From assembly GCA_017999075.1 (NCBI GenBank), contig JAGOBX010000009.1:1-20594 (forward strand): a stretch of DNA of 20,594 nt, read 5' to 3'. This document shows positions 1 through 8,322 of the stretch, piece after piece. The notes beneath the pieces are model-generated. The model did no database searches and had not been told where the DNA came from. It worked only from the letters and a program-made list of their open reading frames with translations. The translations under genes were made by a program, and so were the position numbers. Numbering within the stretch: the stretch's first letter is position 1; every line of letters starts with the position of its first letter. Source of the DNA: JAGOBX01 sp017999075 [NCBI: Candidatus Babelota bacterium]. GTDB taxonomy: Bacteria > JAGOBX01.

Positions 1-11
1 GGATATGATAG

Positions 12-293
12 ATGGCGCGTTCGTTAAAAAAAGGACCATTTGTTGACGATCATTTGATGAAGAAAGTAGATAGTATATTGAAGTCCGGAAAAAAAGAAGC
101 AATCAAAACGTGGTCAAGAAGATCAACAATATTACCTGAATTTGTCGGATTAAATTTTACAGTTCATAATGGGAAAAAATTTATCCCTATTTATATAACA
201 GAACAAATGGTTGGACACAAATTTGGCGAATTTGCACCAACTCGTACCTTTAAGGGACACAGGAAAACTGAAAAAGCGGCAAAAGCGGTTTGA
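12..293 (+). CDS. rpsS: 30S ribosomal protein S19
   Basis: uS19 binds the head of the 30S subunit together with S13, near the A-site finger. The 93-residue product has the family's usual length and opens with the typical [15 protein letters not shown] signature; [13 protein letters not shown] and GHRK follow in the C-terminal half. The 11 bases before the ATG contain stop codons and belong to the junction with the upstream gene, expected to be rplB but outside the window. It is the first gene visible of a tightly packed S10-type cluster, with rplV 36 bases downstream. Confidence 0.97.
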   Translation: MARSLKKGPFVDDHLMKKVDSILKSGKKEAIKTWSRRSTILPEFVGLNFTVHNGKKFIPIYITEQMVGHKFGEFAPTRTFKGHRKTEKAAKAV

Positions 294-329
294 TAAAAAA
301 ATTGAATTATTGAGGAGTATGACAGAATT

Positions 330-665
330 ATGGAAGCATATGCGATTGCGAAACATATCAGAATGTCGGCATATAAAGTAAGAAGAATACTTGCTTTGAT
401 ACGTAAAAAAGATGCATTGGAATCTAAAAATATATTGAAATATGTACCGGGAGCAGCGTCTCCGAGAATATTAAAAGTTTTAAATTCTGCAGTAGCAAAT
501 TTAAAACAGAAGAACACTACTTTGAGAGACGAAGATATAACGGTTAAGACAGCGGTTGCAGATGAAGGTCAATCTATAAGAAGAATTATATCTAGATCAC
601 AGGGAAGAGCAGAACAGATAAAAAAAAGAACTTGTCACATTAAAATAGTTGTAAGCAACGATTAA
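330..665 (+). CDS. rplV: 50S ribosomal protein L22
   Basis: uL22 lines the peptide exit tunnel and contacts all domains of 23S rRNA. The 111-residue product shows the family pattern: an N-terminal AKHIRMSAYKVRRI segment, a central helix (VLNSAVANLKQKN) and the long beta-hairpin region ending in QGRAEQIKKRTCHIKIVV. The ATG at 330 is preceded by GGAG at 314-317; an earlier ATG at 319 is in another frame and too close to the GGAG. It lies between rpsS and rpsC, as in nearly all S10 clusters. Confidence 0.97.
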   Translation: MEAYAIAKHIRMSAYKVRRILALIRKKDALESKNILKYVPGAASPRILKVLNSAVANLKQKNTTLRDEDITVKTAVADEGQSIRRIISRSQGRAEQIKKRTCHIKIVVSND

Positions 666-685
666 TTTTTGGAGGTTAAAACAAT

Positions 686-1342
686 ATGGGTCAGAAAGTA
701 CATCCCAAAGGACTTAGATTGAAAATAGTAGAAGACTGGGATGCAAAATGGTTTGCAAAAGGAAAGTCGTATACAGAAAAACTTAGTGAAGACATGAAAA
801 TATATAATTTTATAAAAAAAGAATTATATAATGCATGTATTTCTAAAATTTCTATTGAACGTTATTCGAAACGTGTTAAAATAATAATACATACATCACG
901 TCCAGCTGTTATAATAGGACCTAAAGGGGTAAACAAAGAGCGTTTAGAAGAAAAATTAAAAAAATTTTTAAAACGTGATGATATAACGTTATTCATTCAT
1001 GATATAAAAAATCCTGAAATAGTTGCGCAGCTTGTTGCAGAGCGTATAGCTGAACAATTGGAAAAACGCGTTTCATTTAGAAGAGCCATGAAAAAATCAA
1101 TAGAATTAGCTCAGAAAAAAGGAGCTAAGGGTATAAAAGTTCAATGTTCGGGACGCCTTGCAGGAGCAGATATGGCGAGGACTGAATGGTATCTTGAAGG
1201 AAGAGTACCTCTTCATACATTACGCGCCCAGATAGATTACGGATATGCAATAGCTAATACCAAAGTTGGCAAAACAGGCGTAAAGGTTTGGATATTTACA
1301 GGTGAAATATTGAAAGGCGACGATGCTGCAATCGAAATATAA
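686..1342 (+). CDS. rpsC: 30S ribosomal protein S3
   Basis: uS3 forms part of the mRNA entry channel of the 30S subunit. The 218-residue protein starts MGQKVHPKGLRL, carries a type II KH domain with the IIGPKG loop (G78 to G81), and has the C-terminal domain with GIKVQCSGRLAGADMAR and the RVPLHTLRAQIDYG segment. Length is normal for the family. GGAGG at 671-675 fixes the start. The C-terminus lacks any long acidic tail. It is followed by an unusually long 92-base gap with a hairpin before rplP. Confidence 0.97.
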   Translation: MGQKVHPKGLRLKIVEDWDAKWFAKGKSYTEKLSEDMKIYNFIKKELYNACISKISIERYSKRVKIIIHTSRPAVIIGPKGVNKERLEEKLKKFLKRDDITLFIHDIKNPEIVAQLVAERIAEQLEKRVSFRRAMKKSIELAQKKGAKGIKVQCSGRLAGADMARTEWYLEGRVPLHTLRAQIDYGYAIANTKVGKTGVKVWIFTGEILKGDDAAIEI

Positions 1343-1365
1343 TGTGGTTGTAGTAATTAAATAAT

Positions 1366-1398
1366 ATACGCTTATTTTTTATTGAATAAAAAGCGTAT
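1366..1398 (+). other. Hairpin in the rpsC-rplP gap
   Basis: ATACGCTT (1366-1373) and AAGCGTAT (1391-1398) are perfect inverted complements. The arms can be extended inward by TTTA/TAAA (1378-1381 with 1387-1390) if a four-base bulge is allowed, leaving a TTGAA loop. No uninterrupted T-run follows, so this does not look like an efficient intrinsic terminator. It may be an attenuator, a processing site or a protein-binding leader. Function is inferred only from position and symmetry. Confidence 0.55.
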
Positions 1399-1434
1399 TG
1401 ATTAAAAAATAAAATTCAGGGAGAAAAAATAGTT

Positions 1435-1857
1435 ATGTTAATGCCGAGCAGATCGAAATTCAGAAAACAGCAAAAAGGAAGGATGAATGGGAAAGCCACA
1501 TCAGGTAATAAGCTTGTATTTGGAGAATACGGATTGAAAGCTGAAGAACCGGCATGGATAACCAGCCGTCAGATAGAAGCTGCCCGTGTAGCTTTAACAA
1601 GATATATTAAACGAACCGGGAAAGTATGGATTCGGATATTTCCTGATAAACCAATAACTAAAAAACCACCTGAGACCAGAATGGGAAAAGGAAAAGGCGC
1701 TCCAGAATATTGGGTGGCTGTAGTAAAACCTGGAAGAATAATGTTTGAGATCGGCGGAGTATCAGAAGCTGAAGCTAAAGAAGGAATGAGATTGGCTGCG
1801 CATAAATTACCAATTCATACGAAATTTGTAAAATTAAATCAAGAGGTTATAATGTAA
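1435..1857 (+). CDS. rplP: 50S ribosomal protein L16
   Basis: uL16 helps shape the A-site tRNA and peptidyl-transferase region of the 50S subunit. The 140-residue product begins [16 protein letters not shown] and carries the conserved [18 protein letters not shown] and [22 protein letters not shown] blocks, so it is full length. GGGAG at 1419-1423 supports the first ATG. The TAA stop shares its last base with the ATG of rpmC (TAATG), a typical arrangement for coupled translation. Confidence 0.97.
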   Translation: MLMPSRSKFRKQQKGRMNGKATSGNKLVFGEYGLKAEEPAWITSRQIEAARVALTRYIKRTGKVWIRIFPDKPITKKPPETRMGKGKGAPEYWVAVVKPGRIMFEIGGVSEAEAKEGMRLAAHKLPIHTKFVKLNQEVIM

Positions 1858-2051
1858 TGAAGTCGAGTGAATTTAAGCAATATAACGAAGTTGAATTAAA
1901 TAAAAAAATCAGTGAGAGTGAAGAAGAATTGTTCAATTTGCGCTTTAAACGCACGTTATCACCATTAGATGATCCTAAACGTATAAAAGTATTAAAAAAA
2001 AATATAGCGCGGATGAAAACATTATTAAATGAAAAGAAAAGAGGTAGTTAA
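1857..2051 (+). CDS. rpmC: 50S ribosomal protein L29
   Basis: uL29 sits at the peptide-tunnel exit next to L23 and is part of the docking area for SRP and trigger factor. The 64-residue, largely helical product shows the family's E-L..KI.E.EEELFNLRFKRTL motif and the closing KRIKVLKKNIARMKTLLNEK helix. Length is normal. It overlaps the end of rplP by one base and has no separate Shine-Dalgarno, so translation probably depends on rplP. rpsQ follows after three bases. Confidence 0.95.
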   Translation: MKSSEFKQYNEVELNKKISESEEELFNLRFKRTLSPLDDPKRIKVLKKNIARMKTLLNEKKRGS

Positions 2052-2054
2052 AAA

Positions 2055-2324
2055 ATGAGCGAACATAGCAATAACCGTAAGATAAGAGAAGGAATAGTTG
2101 TAAGTGATAAGATGACCGGCTCTGTAGTAGTTTTAGTAGAACGGAAAGTAAGAGAACCATTGTATAAAAAAATTGTAAAAAAATCAAAAAAATATATGGT
2201 TGATAATAAGAAAAAAGAAGCGGAATACGGTGATTTTGTAGAAATAATTGAAACAAAACCTTTGTCTAAAAACAAATGTTGGCGTGTCAATAAAATACTG
2301 AAAAAAGCTAAAAAAGGTGAATAA
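2055..2324 (+). CDS. rpsQ: 30S ribosomal protein S17
   Basis: uS17 is a primary 16S rRNA binder with an OB fold in the 30S body. The 89-residue product has the family's [15 protein letters not shown] strand pair (more often VSDKMDKTVVV), [15 protein letters not shown], and the [20 protein letters not shown] block. A GAGG sequence at about 2041, inside the end of rpmC, is the ribosome site. The start is three bases after the rpmC stop. Nothing is missing from the fold. Confidence 0.96.
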   Translation: MSEHSNNRKIREGIVVSDKMTGSVVVLVERKVREPLYKKIVKKSKKYMVDNKKKEAEYGDFVEIIETKPLSKNKCWRVNKILKKAKKGE

Positions 2325-2326
2325 TT

Positions 2327-2695
2327 ATGATTCAACAGCAAAGTGTGTTAAATGTTGCCGATAATTCCGGCGCAAAGAAAATTTTGTGTATACGAGCATT
2401 AGGCGGATCAACGCGCAGATATGCATATGTAGGGGATATAATCGTTGCTGCAGTTAAAGAAGCTGATACAAATGGAACGGTTAAAAAGGGTGAAGTAGTA
2501 AAAGCTGTAGTGGTAAGGACCCGTAAAGCAATAAAAAGAAAAGACGGATCATATATAAAATTTGACGATAATTCTGCTGTAATAATAAATCCGCAGCGGG
2601 AACCGATAGGCACTCGTATATTCGGACCGGTAGCTAGAGAATTGAGAATGAAAAATTTTATGAAAATAATATCGTTAGCACCGGAAGTTTTATAA
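2327..2695 (+). CDS. rplN: 50S ribosomal protein L14
   Basis: uL14 forms inter-subunit bridge contacts and pairs with L19; it is also the usual docking site of the silencing factor RsfS. The 122-residue product has exactly the standard length and motifs: [38 protein letters not shown], and the C-terminal [11 protein letters not shown]. It starts two bases after rpsQ, with AAAGGTG in the rpsQ tail serving as the ribosome site. This is the first gene of what is the separate spc operon in E. coli; no promoter break is visible here. Confidence 0.98.
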   Translation: MIQQQSVLNVADNSGAKKILCIRALGGSTRRYAYVGDIIVAAVKEADTNGTVKKGEVVKAVVVRTRKAIKRKDGSYIKFDDNSAVIINPQREPIGTRIFGPVARELRMKNFMKIISLAPEVL

Positions 2696-2729
2696 TATAA
2701 AAGTCAAAAAAATCAATGAGGTAAAAAAA

Positions 2730-3050
2730 ATGCAATTGATAAAAAAAGATGATATAGTAAAAGTAATATCAGGGAACCATAAGGGAAAACAAGGGAAAGT
2801 TTTAAAAATATTAAAAGAAAATGATAGAATAATAGTAGAAAAAATTAATTTGATGAAAAAACATACAAAGCCGAATAAAAAATCTCAAAGTACTGGCGGT
2901 ATAGTAGAAAGTGAAGGAAGCATTCATATATCTAATGTAAAATTATTATGTCCGAGATGTAATGTTCCGACCAAAGTTCAAATCAGCAAACTTGACGATA
3001 ATAAGAAAGTAAGAACATGTAAAAAATGCAAAGAAGTTATAGATAAATAA
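2730..3050 (+). CDS. rplX: 50S ribosomal protein L24
   Basis: uL24 initiates assembly of the 50S subunit by binding domain I of 23S rRNA. The 106-residue product contains the KOW motif in its first 35 residues (DIVKVISGNHKGKQGKVLKI) and the SEGSIHISNVKLLCP segment. Two CxxC pairs (C74/C77 and C97/C100) form a probable zinc site, as in many non-enterobacterial L24 proteins. GAGG precedes the ATG. rplE follows after 21 bases, too short a gap for an E. coli-like S8 target before rplE. Confidence 0.97.
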   Translation: MQLIKKDDIVKVISGNHKGKQGKVLKILKENDRIIVEKINLMKKHTKPNKKSQSTGGIVESEGSIHISNVKLLCPRCNVPTKVQISKLDDNKKVRTCKKCKEVIDK

Positions 3051-3071
3051 ATTTGAGAGGTTAGAAGTAAT

Positions 3072-3620
3072 ATGTATATACCAAGAATAAAGCAGTTATA
3101 TAAAGAACAGGTGATTTCTGGGTTAAAAGAAAAATTTTCTTATAAAAATGTAAATGAAGCTCCAAAACTTGTAAAAATTGTATTAAATATGGGTTTAGGG
3201 AAAGCAATACAGGATTCAAAAGTAATGGATGAAGCTGTAGAAGAATTAACAAAGATTGCAGGGCAAAAACCTGTAATAACCAAATCAAAGAAAGCCATAT
3301 CAAATTTTAAATTGCGTGAGAATATAAATATAGGATGTATGGTAACGTTAAGGAATAATAGAATGTATGAATTTTTTGACAGGCTTGTAAATATAGCTTT
3401 GCCAAGAGTTCGAGATTTTAGAGGAGTATTGCCGAAATCATTTGACGGTAAAGGCAATTATTCGCTGGGAATAAAAGATCATACAATATTTCCTGAAATA
3501 AATGCGGATAAAATCCGTGTTTATAAAGGCATGGACATAACGATAGTAACAACAGCCAAAAGTGATGATGAAGCATTGGAATTATTAAAGTTATTAGGTA
3601 TGCCGTTCAGAAAAAATTAA
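3072..3620 (+). CDS. rplE: 50S ribosomal protein L5
   Basis: uL5 binds 5S rRNA and contacts P-site tRNA from the central protuberance. The 182-residue product shows the family blocks in order: [45 protein letters not shown], the [20 protein letters not shown] loop that contacts tRNA, and FPEINADKI. Length is normal. GAGAGG at about 3055 provides the ribosome site. Confidence 0.97.
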   Translation: MYIPRIKQLYKEQVISGLKEKFSYKNVNEAPKLVKIVLNMGLGKAIQDSKVMDEAVEELTKIAGQKPVITKSKKAISNFKLRENINIGCMVTLRNNRMYEFFDRLVNIALPRVRDFRGVLPKSFDGKGNYSLGIKDHTIFPEINADKIRVYKGMDITIVTTAKSDDEALELLKLLGMPFRKN

Positions 3621-3639
3621 TAAAAAGGAGAGATAGAAC

Positions 3640-3825
3640 TTGGCAAAGAAATCAATGGTAGAAAAACAAAGAAGAACGCCTAAATATAAAGTAAGAAAAT
3701 ACAACAGGTGTTCAATATGCGGTCGTTCGCGCGGGTATTACCGAGTGTTCGGATTATGCAGAATATGTTTTAGAAATCTTGCGCATGAAGGCAAATTGCC
3801 CGGCGTGGTAAAATCATCTTGGTAA
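3640..3825 (+). CDS. rpsN: 30S ribosomal protein S14, zinc type
   Basis: uS14 is needed for assembly of the 30S head. This is the short, zinc-binding (type Z) form of 61 residues, with cysteines C24, C27, C40 and C43 in a CxxC-x12-CxxC arrangement and the usual ending [11 protein letters not shown]. The start codon is TTG, placed by AAAGGAG at about 3625-3631 and by agreement with the usual MAKKSM N-terminus; an internal ATG six codons on would cut off conserved residues. It sits between rplE and rpsH as expected. Confidence 0.97.
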   Translation: MAKKSMVEKQRRTPKYKVRKYNRCSICGRSRGYYRVFGLCRICFRNLAHEGKLPGVVKSSW

Positions 3826-3849
3826 ATTTTGATAACGAGGGGAGTATAA

Positions 3850-4254
3850 ATGAGTGTATTAGATCCGATTTCCGATTTATTGACGCGAATAAAAAACGCT
3901 AATAATATTTGCGCAAAAGACGTAAGAGTAAGTTATTCAAAACTAAAATTAAGTATTTGCGAAGTATTAAAAAATGAAGGATATATTTATTCAGTAAGAA
4001 AAGTTCAGCAGGAAAATTCATCCAAACTGGATTTAATTATTGAATTGAAATATGGCGCTAACAAAGAAAAAGTTATACATGGATTAAAACAAATAAGTAA
4101 ACGTGGTTGTCGTACATATGTATCAAAAGACGAAATTCCATATGTTATGGGCGGTTATGGAATAGCAGTACTTACAACGTCAAAGGGAGTTATGTCAGAT
4201 AGGGCAGCCAGGAAAACAGGTGTTGGCGGAGAAATAATTTGTTATTGTTGGTAA
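3850..4254 (+). CDS. rpsH: 30S ribosomal protein S8
   Basis: uS8 binds the central domain of 16S rRNA and in E. coli represses the spc operon. The 134-residue product begins MSVLDPISDLLTRIKNAN and carries the C-terminal RNA-binding region with GYGIAVLTTSKGVMSDRAA and GVGGEIICYCW. Length is normal. GAGGGGAG stands directly upstream. I found no copy of an S8-binding target near rplE, so autoregulation by the E. coli mechanism is not shown. Confidence 0.97.
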   Translation: MSVLDPISDLLTRIKNANNICAKDVRVSYSKLKLSICEVLKNEGYIYSVRKVQQENSSKLDLIIELKYGANKEKVIHGLKQISKRGCRTYVSKDEIPYVMGGYGIAVLTTSKGVMSDRAARKTGVGGEIICYCW

Positions 4255-4300
4255 AATAATAAGAAAAAATAATTAGAAAATTGAGGCAGGTAACAGAGAT

Positions 4301-4843
4301 ATGTCGAGAATAGGAAAGAAACCGGTAACAATACCGAAAAATATTAAAGCAAAAATAGAAAATAACCGAATTATTATAGAGGGGCCAAAAGGCAGATTAG
4401 AACGTGAAATAATAAACGGATTAGAAATAAAGATTGATAACAATCAAATAGTGATAAGCAGAAATTCAGAATCTAAAAAAATACGGGAATCACATGGATT
4501 ATTAAGGGCACTGATAGCCAATATGATAACAGGAGTAGAAAAAGGGATAGAAAAACGTCTTGAAATAGTAGGTGTAGGTTATAAGGTAATTGTAGAAGGA
4601 AAAAATTTAAAATTTCAATTAGGTTTTTCACATCCTGTAGTAATTGAACCTCCAGAGGGAATAACATTTGGAGCAGAAGGAAATAATATAGTAATAATAT
4701 CTGGCATAGATAAAGATAAAGTTGGTTTAGCAGCAGCGAAAATTAAGGAATTGAGACCGGTAGAACCTTATAAAGGAAAAGGCTTGAGGTACGTTGGTCA
4801 GCAGGTTAAAATTAAACCCGGAAAAACCGGTAAAACTGCATAA
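4301..4843 (+). CDS. rplF: 50S ribosomal protein L6
   Basis: uL6 lies near the factor-binding (GTPase) centre of the 50S subunit. The 180-residue product has two duplicated alpha/beta domains: the N-terminal one with SRIGKKPVTIPKN and GPKGRLEREI, and the C-terminal one with LEIVGVGYKV, LGFSHPV and the conserved ELRPVEPYKGKGLRYVGQ close to the end. Length is normal for the family. GAGG at about 4283 precedes the ATG. Confidence 0.97.
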   Translation: MSRIGKKPVTIPKNIKAKIENNRIIIEGPKGRLEREIINGLEIKIDNNQIVISRNSESKKIRESHGLLRALIANMITGVEKGIEKRLEIVGVGYKVIVEGKNLKFQLGFSHPVVIEPPEGITFGAEGNNIVIISGIDKDKVGLAAAKIKELRPVEPYKGKGLRYVGQQVKIKPGKTGKTA

Positions 4844-4865
4844 TTGTTAGGAGGCGTCTAAAAAG

Positions 4866-5234
4866 ATGATAAAGATCAAAGAAAGAAAAAAAATAAAGGG
4901 ATTAAAACATAAATCAATAAGAAAGAAAATTTTCGGGACAAGTGAAAAACCGAGAATGTCCGTATATAGAAGTTTAAAAAATATATATGTTCAATTAATT
5001 GATGATGAAAAAGAAAAGACATTATTAAGTTGTTCTACTCTTGAAAAAAATATCCGTGAAAAATTGAATTATGGCGGAAATGTTAAAGCAGCAAAAGTAA
5101 TAGGTGAAGAGGTAGCTAAACGTGCGTTAAGTGCGGGCATATCAAAAGTGGTATTTGACAGGGGCGGATTAAAGTTTCATGGAAGAATAAAAGAATTAGC
5201 TGAATCGGCAAGAACAGCTGGTTTAAAATTTTAA
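4866..5234 (+). CDS. rplR: 50S ribosomal protein L18
   Basis: uL18 binds 5S rRNA with L5 and docks it onto the large subunit. The 122-residue product contains a basic N-terminal tail, the [19 protein letters not shown] strand pair, and the diagnostic C-terminal block [20 protein letters not shown] followed by TAGLKF. Length is normal. AGGAGG at about 4850 marks the start. rpsE follows after a 36-base gap. Confidence 0.97.
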   Translation: MIKIKERKKIKGLKHKSIRKKIFGTSEKPRMSVYRSLKNIYVQLIDDEKEKTLLSCSTLEKNIREKLNYGGNVKAAKVIGEEVAKRALSAGISKVVFDRGGLKFHGRIKELAESARTAGLKF

Positions 5235-5270
5235 ACTCAATATAATCTTAAGTATAAGGAGCAAATAATC

Positions 5271-5765
5271 TTGGAAACTAAAAGAGAAAATGCGGTAAAA
5301 GAATTTCACGAAACTGTAATAAATATTCGGCGTGTTGCAAAGGTTGTTAAAGGCGGACGCCGTTTTAGTTTCAGCACAATGGTAGTAGTAGGAGATGGAA
5401 AAGGCAAAGTAGGTCTTGGCATAGGAAAATCAAAGGAAGTATCGTCATCGATATTAAAAGCCGTACAAAGTGCCAAAAAAAGTATGATAATGATTCCATT
5501 TATAGAAACAGGCACAATACCTTATACAATAATAGGCAAATACGGCGCAGGAAGAGTGTTAATGAAACCTGCTTCAGAAGGTACAGGAGTAATAGCAGGC
5601 GGAGCTGTGCGAGCAGTTGTTGAAGCTGCTGGAATAAAAAACATATTATCTAAATCATTGGGTTCTGATAATTCAATAAATATTGCAAAAGCTACATTTA
5701 ATGCTTTAAGGCAATTATTGAGTCCTGAAAAAATCAAAGAATTAAAAGAAAACAATAAAAAATAA
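5271..5765 (+). CDS. rpsE: 30S ribosomal protein S5
   Basis: uS5 lies at the mRNA entry channel and helps decoding accuracy and helicase activity. The 164-residue product carries the N-terminal double-stranded-RNA-binding fold with [15 protein letters not shown] and [16 protein letters not shown], then the C-terminal domain with [20 protein letters not shown] and [18 protein letters not shown]. It starts at TTG, supported by AAGGAG at about 5256-5261 and by no in-frame ATG upstream of conserved sequence. Downstream, the usual rpmD gene is absent and rplO follows after only 47 bases. Confidence 0.96.
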   Translation: METKRENAVKEFHETVINIRRVAKVVKGGRRFSFSTMVVVGDGKGKVGLGIGKSKEVSSSILKAVQSAKKSMIMIPFIETGTIPYTIIGKYGAGRVLMKPASEGTGVIAGGAVRAVVEAAGIKNILSKSLGSDNSINIAKATFNALRQLLSPEKIKELKENNKK

Positions 5766-5812
5766 ATATTAAAATTAATTTATAAATTTGCATAATCTGG
5801 GAGTTATAAAAA

Positions 5813-6253
5813 ATGAAATTGAACGATTTGAAACCGGCTGCCGGTTCTAAGAAAAAGAAAAAAATTGTCGGTCGCGGTGTAGGTTCAAGAGGCGCGTTTT
5901 CCGGAAAAGGCATGAATGGTCAGTTAGCGAGATCAGGCGGTGGAAAATCTGCTGCATTTGAAGGCGGTCAAATGCCTTTACATAGACGTCTTCCAAAACG
6001 CGGATTCAATAATTTTTTGTTCAGGATTGAATACAGTGTAATAAATATCAGTGATATAGCTCGTTTTAATGTAGACGCTGTAGATATTGAATATTTAAAA
6101 TCAGTAGGATATTTATCTAATAAAAACGCTAAAGTAAAATTACTGGGCAAAGGTGAAATTTCTAAACCAGTAAAAGTTAAAGTTCATAAGGCATCAGCCT
6201 CGGCAATTGAAAAAATAAAAAAAGCCGGCGGCATCGTAGAGGCGATAGATTAA
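5813..6253 (+). CDS. rplO: 50S ribosomal protein L15
   Basis: uL15 is a late-assembly protein of the 50S subunit that reaches into the 23S core with a long basic tail. The 146-residue product starts MKLNDLKPAAGSKKKKK and has the glycine- and arginine-rich stretch VGRGVGSRGAFSGKGMNGQ, then GGQMPLHRRLPKRGF, and the globular C-terminal domain ending KIKKAGGIVEAID. GGGAG precedes the ATG. A GAGG at 6239-6242 in its last codons is the ribosome site of secY. Confidence 0.97.
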   Translation: MKLNDLKPAAGSKKKKKIVGRGVGSRGAFSGKGMNGQLARSGGGKSAAFEGGQMPLHRRLPKRGFNNFLFRIEYSVINISDIARFNVDAVDIEYLKSVGYLSNKNAKVKLLGKGEISKPVKVKVHKASASAIEKIKKAGGIVEAID

Positions 6254-6255
6254 TT

Positions 6256-7677
6256 ATGATTTCAGCAATAACAAATAGTTTTAAAATACCAGAGCTTAAG
6301 AAAAAATTATTTTTTACGGCTTTAATGGTAGCAATTTATCGATTAGGATCTCATATAATTATACCAGGTATAGATACTGCTGTAGCAGCTCAATATTTTT
6401 CAGGAAGCGGAGCAGGCGGCTGGCTTGGAATGATAAATATGTTTTCAGGCGGCGCATTCAAAAGATTTTCTATATTTGCTTTGGGCATAATGCCTTATAT
6501 AAGTGCTTCAATTATCCTTCAGCTTTTAACTGCGGTAGTGCCGTATTTGAAAAAATTGTCCAAAGAAGGTGAAATGGGCAGAAAAAAAATAACACAGTAT
6601 ACAAGATATGGAACTATTTTGTTGAGTGTAATTCAGGCAACAGGTCTTGCTATATGGCTGGAAAGTATTGAAAACGGCTCACTCGTATTGTATCATGGAT
6701 TTACATTTAAATTTATAACAGTATTAACTATGACAACAGGTACAACCTTTATAATGTGGCTTGGAGAACAGATAACTGACCGAGGGATAGGAAATGGGAT
6801 ATCAATAATAATATTTATAGGAATAGTAGCGAGCATACCGTTAGGAGTAAGCGAAACATTTATGAAAATATTTAAAACAGAAGATTTAAATGTTTTTCAA
6901 TTTTTGTTTATGGCTTTAATGGTGTTATTTATAGTAGCTGTAGTAATAGCAATACAACTTGGACATAGAAGAATACCGGTAAGTTATGCTAAACAGGTTC
7001 GCGGAAGAAAAATTTATGGAGGGCAATCAACGCACTTACCATTGAAAGTGGATTATTCTGGTGTAATAGCAGTTATATTTGCATCATCATTACTAATGTT
7101 TCCATCTACGATAATAAATTTTTTAGCAGGAAGCAACAGTAATTTTATTGTAAAATTTGTGGAATTATTTCAAGAAAGTTCGAATGGGAATTTATATTTT
7201 TTATTGTATAAACTGACGGGAGGAGCTATAGGTGAAGGACTTCCATTCAGTTTGTTAAGAGTAATAAGTTTATATAATATAATATTTTCAGGATTAGTTA
7301 TATTTTTCTGTTATTTTTATACGACGATAGTATTTAATCCTAAAGATTTAGCGGATAATTTAAAACGTCAAGGTGGTTTTGTTCCTGGAAGGCGTCCAGG
7401 AATAGCGACCGCTGAATATATACAGACAATTTTAATGAGGATAACTTTGATAGGTGCATTAATGGTTGTATTTATTTGTGTATTTCCGGATTTAGTTGAA
7501 GAGTTAATAAGCGGAAATATGCCGAATACAATGAAATATTTAATGGGTGGAACTACAATACTAATACTTGTCGGAGTTGATTTGGACACAATACAACAGA
7601 TAGAATCACAGTTGCTGCAGAGATATTATACCGGTTTTGTTGGTGGCGGTAAATTAAGAAGCAGGAGAGGTGTATAA
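6256..7677 (+). CDS. secY: Protein translocase subunit SecY
   Basis: SecY is the membrane pore of the general secretion channel, working with SecE, SecG and SecA. The 473-residue sequence shows about ten hydrophobic segments, the plug and pore signatures (SGGAFKRFSIFALGIMPYISASI), the TM5 region GEQITDRGIGNGISIII, the cytosolic loop with RRIPVSYAKQVRGRK, FVPGRRPG, and a basic tail (GGGKLRSRRGV). It is about 30 residues longer than E. coli SecY; nearly all the excess falls at residues 290-338, outside the membrane between the predicted TM7 and TM8. The start lies two bases after rplO. Confidence 0.97.
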   Translation: MISAITNSFKIPELKKKLFFTALMVAIYRLGSHIIIPGIDTAVAAQYFSGSGAGGWLGMINMFSGGAFKRFSIFALGIMPYISASIILQLLTAVVPYLKKLSKEGEMGRKKITQYTRYGTILLSVIQATGLAIWLESIENGSLVLYHGFTFKFITVLTMTTGTTFIMWLGEQITDRGIGNGISIIIFIGIVASIPLGVSETFMKIFKTEDLNVFQFLFMALMVLFIVAVVIAIQLGHRRIPVSYAKQVRGRKIYGGQSTHLPLKVDYSGVIAVIFASSLLMFPSTIINFLAGSNSNFIVKFVELFQESSNGNLYFLLYKLTGGAIGEGLPFSLLRVISLYNIIFSGLVIFFCYFYTTIVFNPKDLADNLKRQGGFVPGRRPGIATAEYIQTILMRITLIGALMVVFICVFPDLVEELISGNMPNTMKYLMGGTTILILVGVDLDTIQQIESQLLQRYYTGFVGGGKLRSRRGV

Positions 7678-7680
7678 ATA

Positions 7681-8319
7681 ATGAATATAATAATGTTGGG
7701 AGCGCCTGGAGCAGGAAAAGGAACTCAAGCAAAAAAAATAGAACAAGAATATAAATTGCCACAGATTTCTACGGGAGATATTTTTAGAACCGCTATAAAA
7801 AATGGAACAGAAATGGGGAAACTTGCAAAGACATATATTGATAAAGGAGAACTTGTTCCTGACGATGTAGTTGTAGGAATTGTTAAAAACAGACTTGAAG
7901 AAGCAGATTGTAAAAATGGATTTATACTTGATGGTTTTCCGAGAACTGTTGTTCAGGCGGAATCGTTAGACAAAGAATTAATAAAAAAACAAATAAAAAT
8001 TGATTATGTTATAAATGTTGAAGTTGATGATAAAATTGTTATAGAAAGAATAAGTTCAAGGCGTACATGTAAAAGTTGCGGAGCTATATTTAGCGCTCTT
8101 ACAGATAAAATTGAATCCGGCAAATGCTTGAAATGCGGAGGAGAATTATTTTTAAGAGATGATGACAAAGTGGAAACAATAAAAAACAGACTGGAAGTTT
8201 ATTACAAACAAACTCAACCATTGATAGAATATTATAAAAAGACCGGAGTAATGAAAAGCGTTGACGGGTTACAGGATGTAGAAAAAGTTTTTTTGGATAT
8301 AAAAAAAATATTGAAATAG
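7681..8319 (+). CDS. adk: Adenylate kinase
   Basis: Adenylate kinase converts ATP + AMP to two ADP in the cytoplasm. The 212-residue product has the P-loop GAPGAGKGT (residues 7-15), the AMP-binding STGDIFR, and DGFPRTVVQAE. It has the long LID domain with four cysteines (C130, C133, C149, C152) that form a structural zinc site. The AGGAG at 7663-7667 in the secY tail is the ribosome site, and the ATG lies three bases after the secY stop. secY-adk-map order is common in Firmicutes and several other phyla. Confidence 0.98.
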   Translation: MNIIMLGAPGAGKGTQAKKIEQEYKLPQISTGDIFRTAIKNGTEMGKLAKTYIDKGELVPDDVVVGIVKNRLEEADCKNGFILDGFPRTVVQAESLDKELIKKQIKIDYVINVEVDDKIVIERISSRRTCKSCGAIFSALTDKIESGKCLKCGGELFLRDDDKVETIKNRLEVYYKQTQPLIEYYKKTGVMKSVDGLQDVEKVFLDIKKILK

Positions 8320-8322
8320 CAG

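Noticed and set aside
150-517. Overlapping minus-strand open frames opposite rpsS and rplV
   Set aside because: They lie entirely antisense to well-supported ribosomal genes, have no ribosome site and look like low-complexity shadow translation.
1975-2341. Minus-strand open frames opposite rpsQ
   Set aside because: Phe/Leu/Ser-rich translation opposite a Lys-rich gene is the expected artefact of AT-rich coding DNA.
3051-3071. S8 autoregulatory target before rplE
   Set aside because: The gap is only 21 bases and has no stem comparable to the known S8 site.
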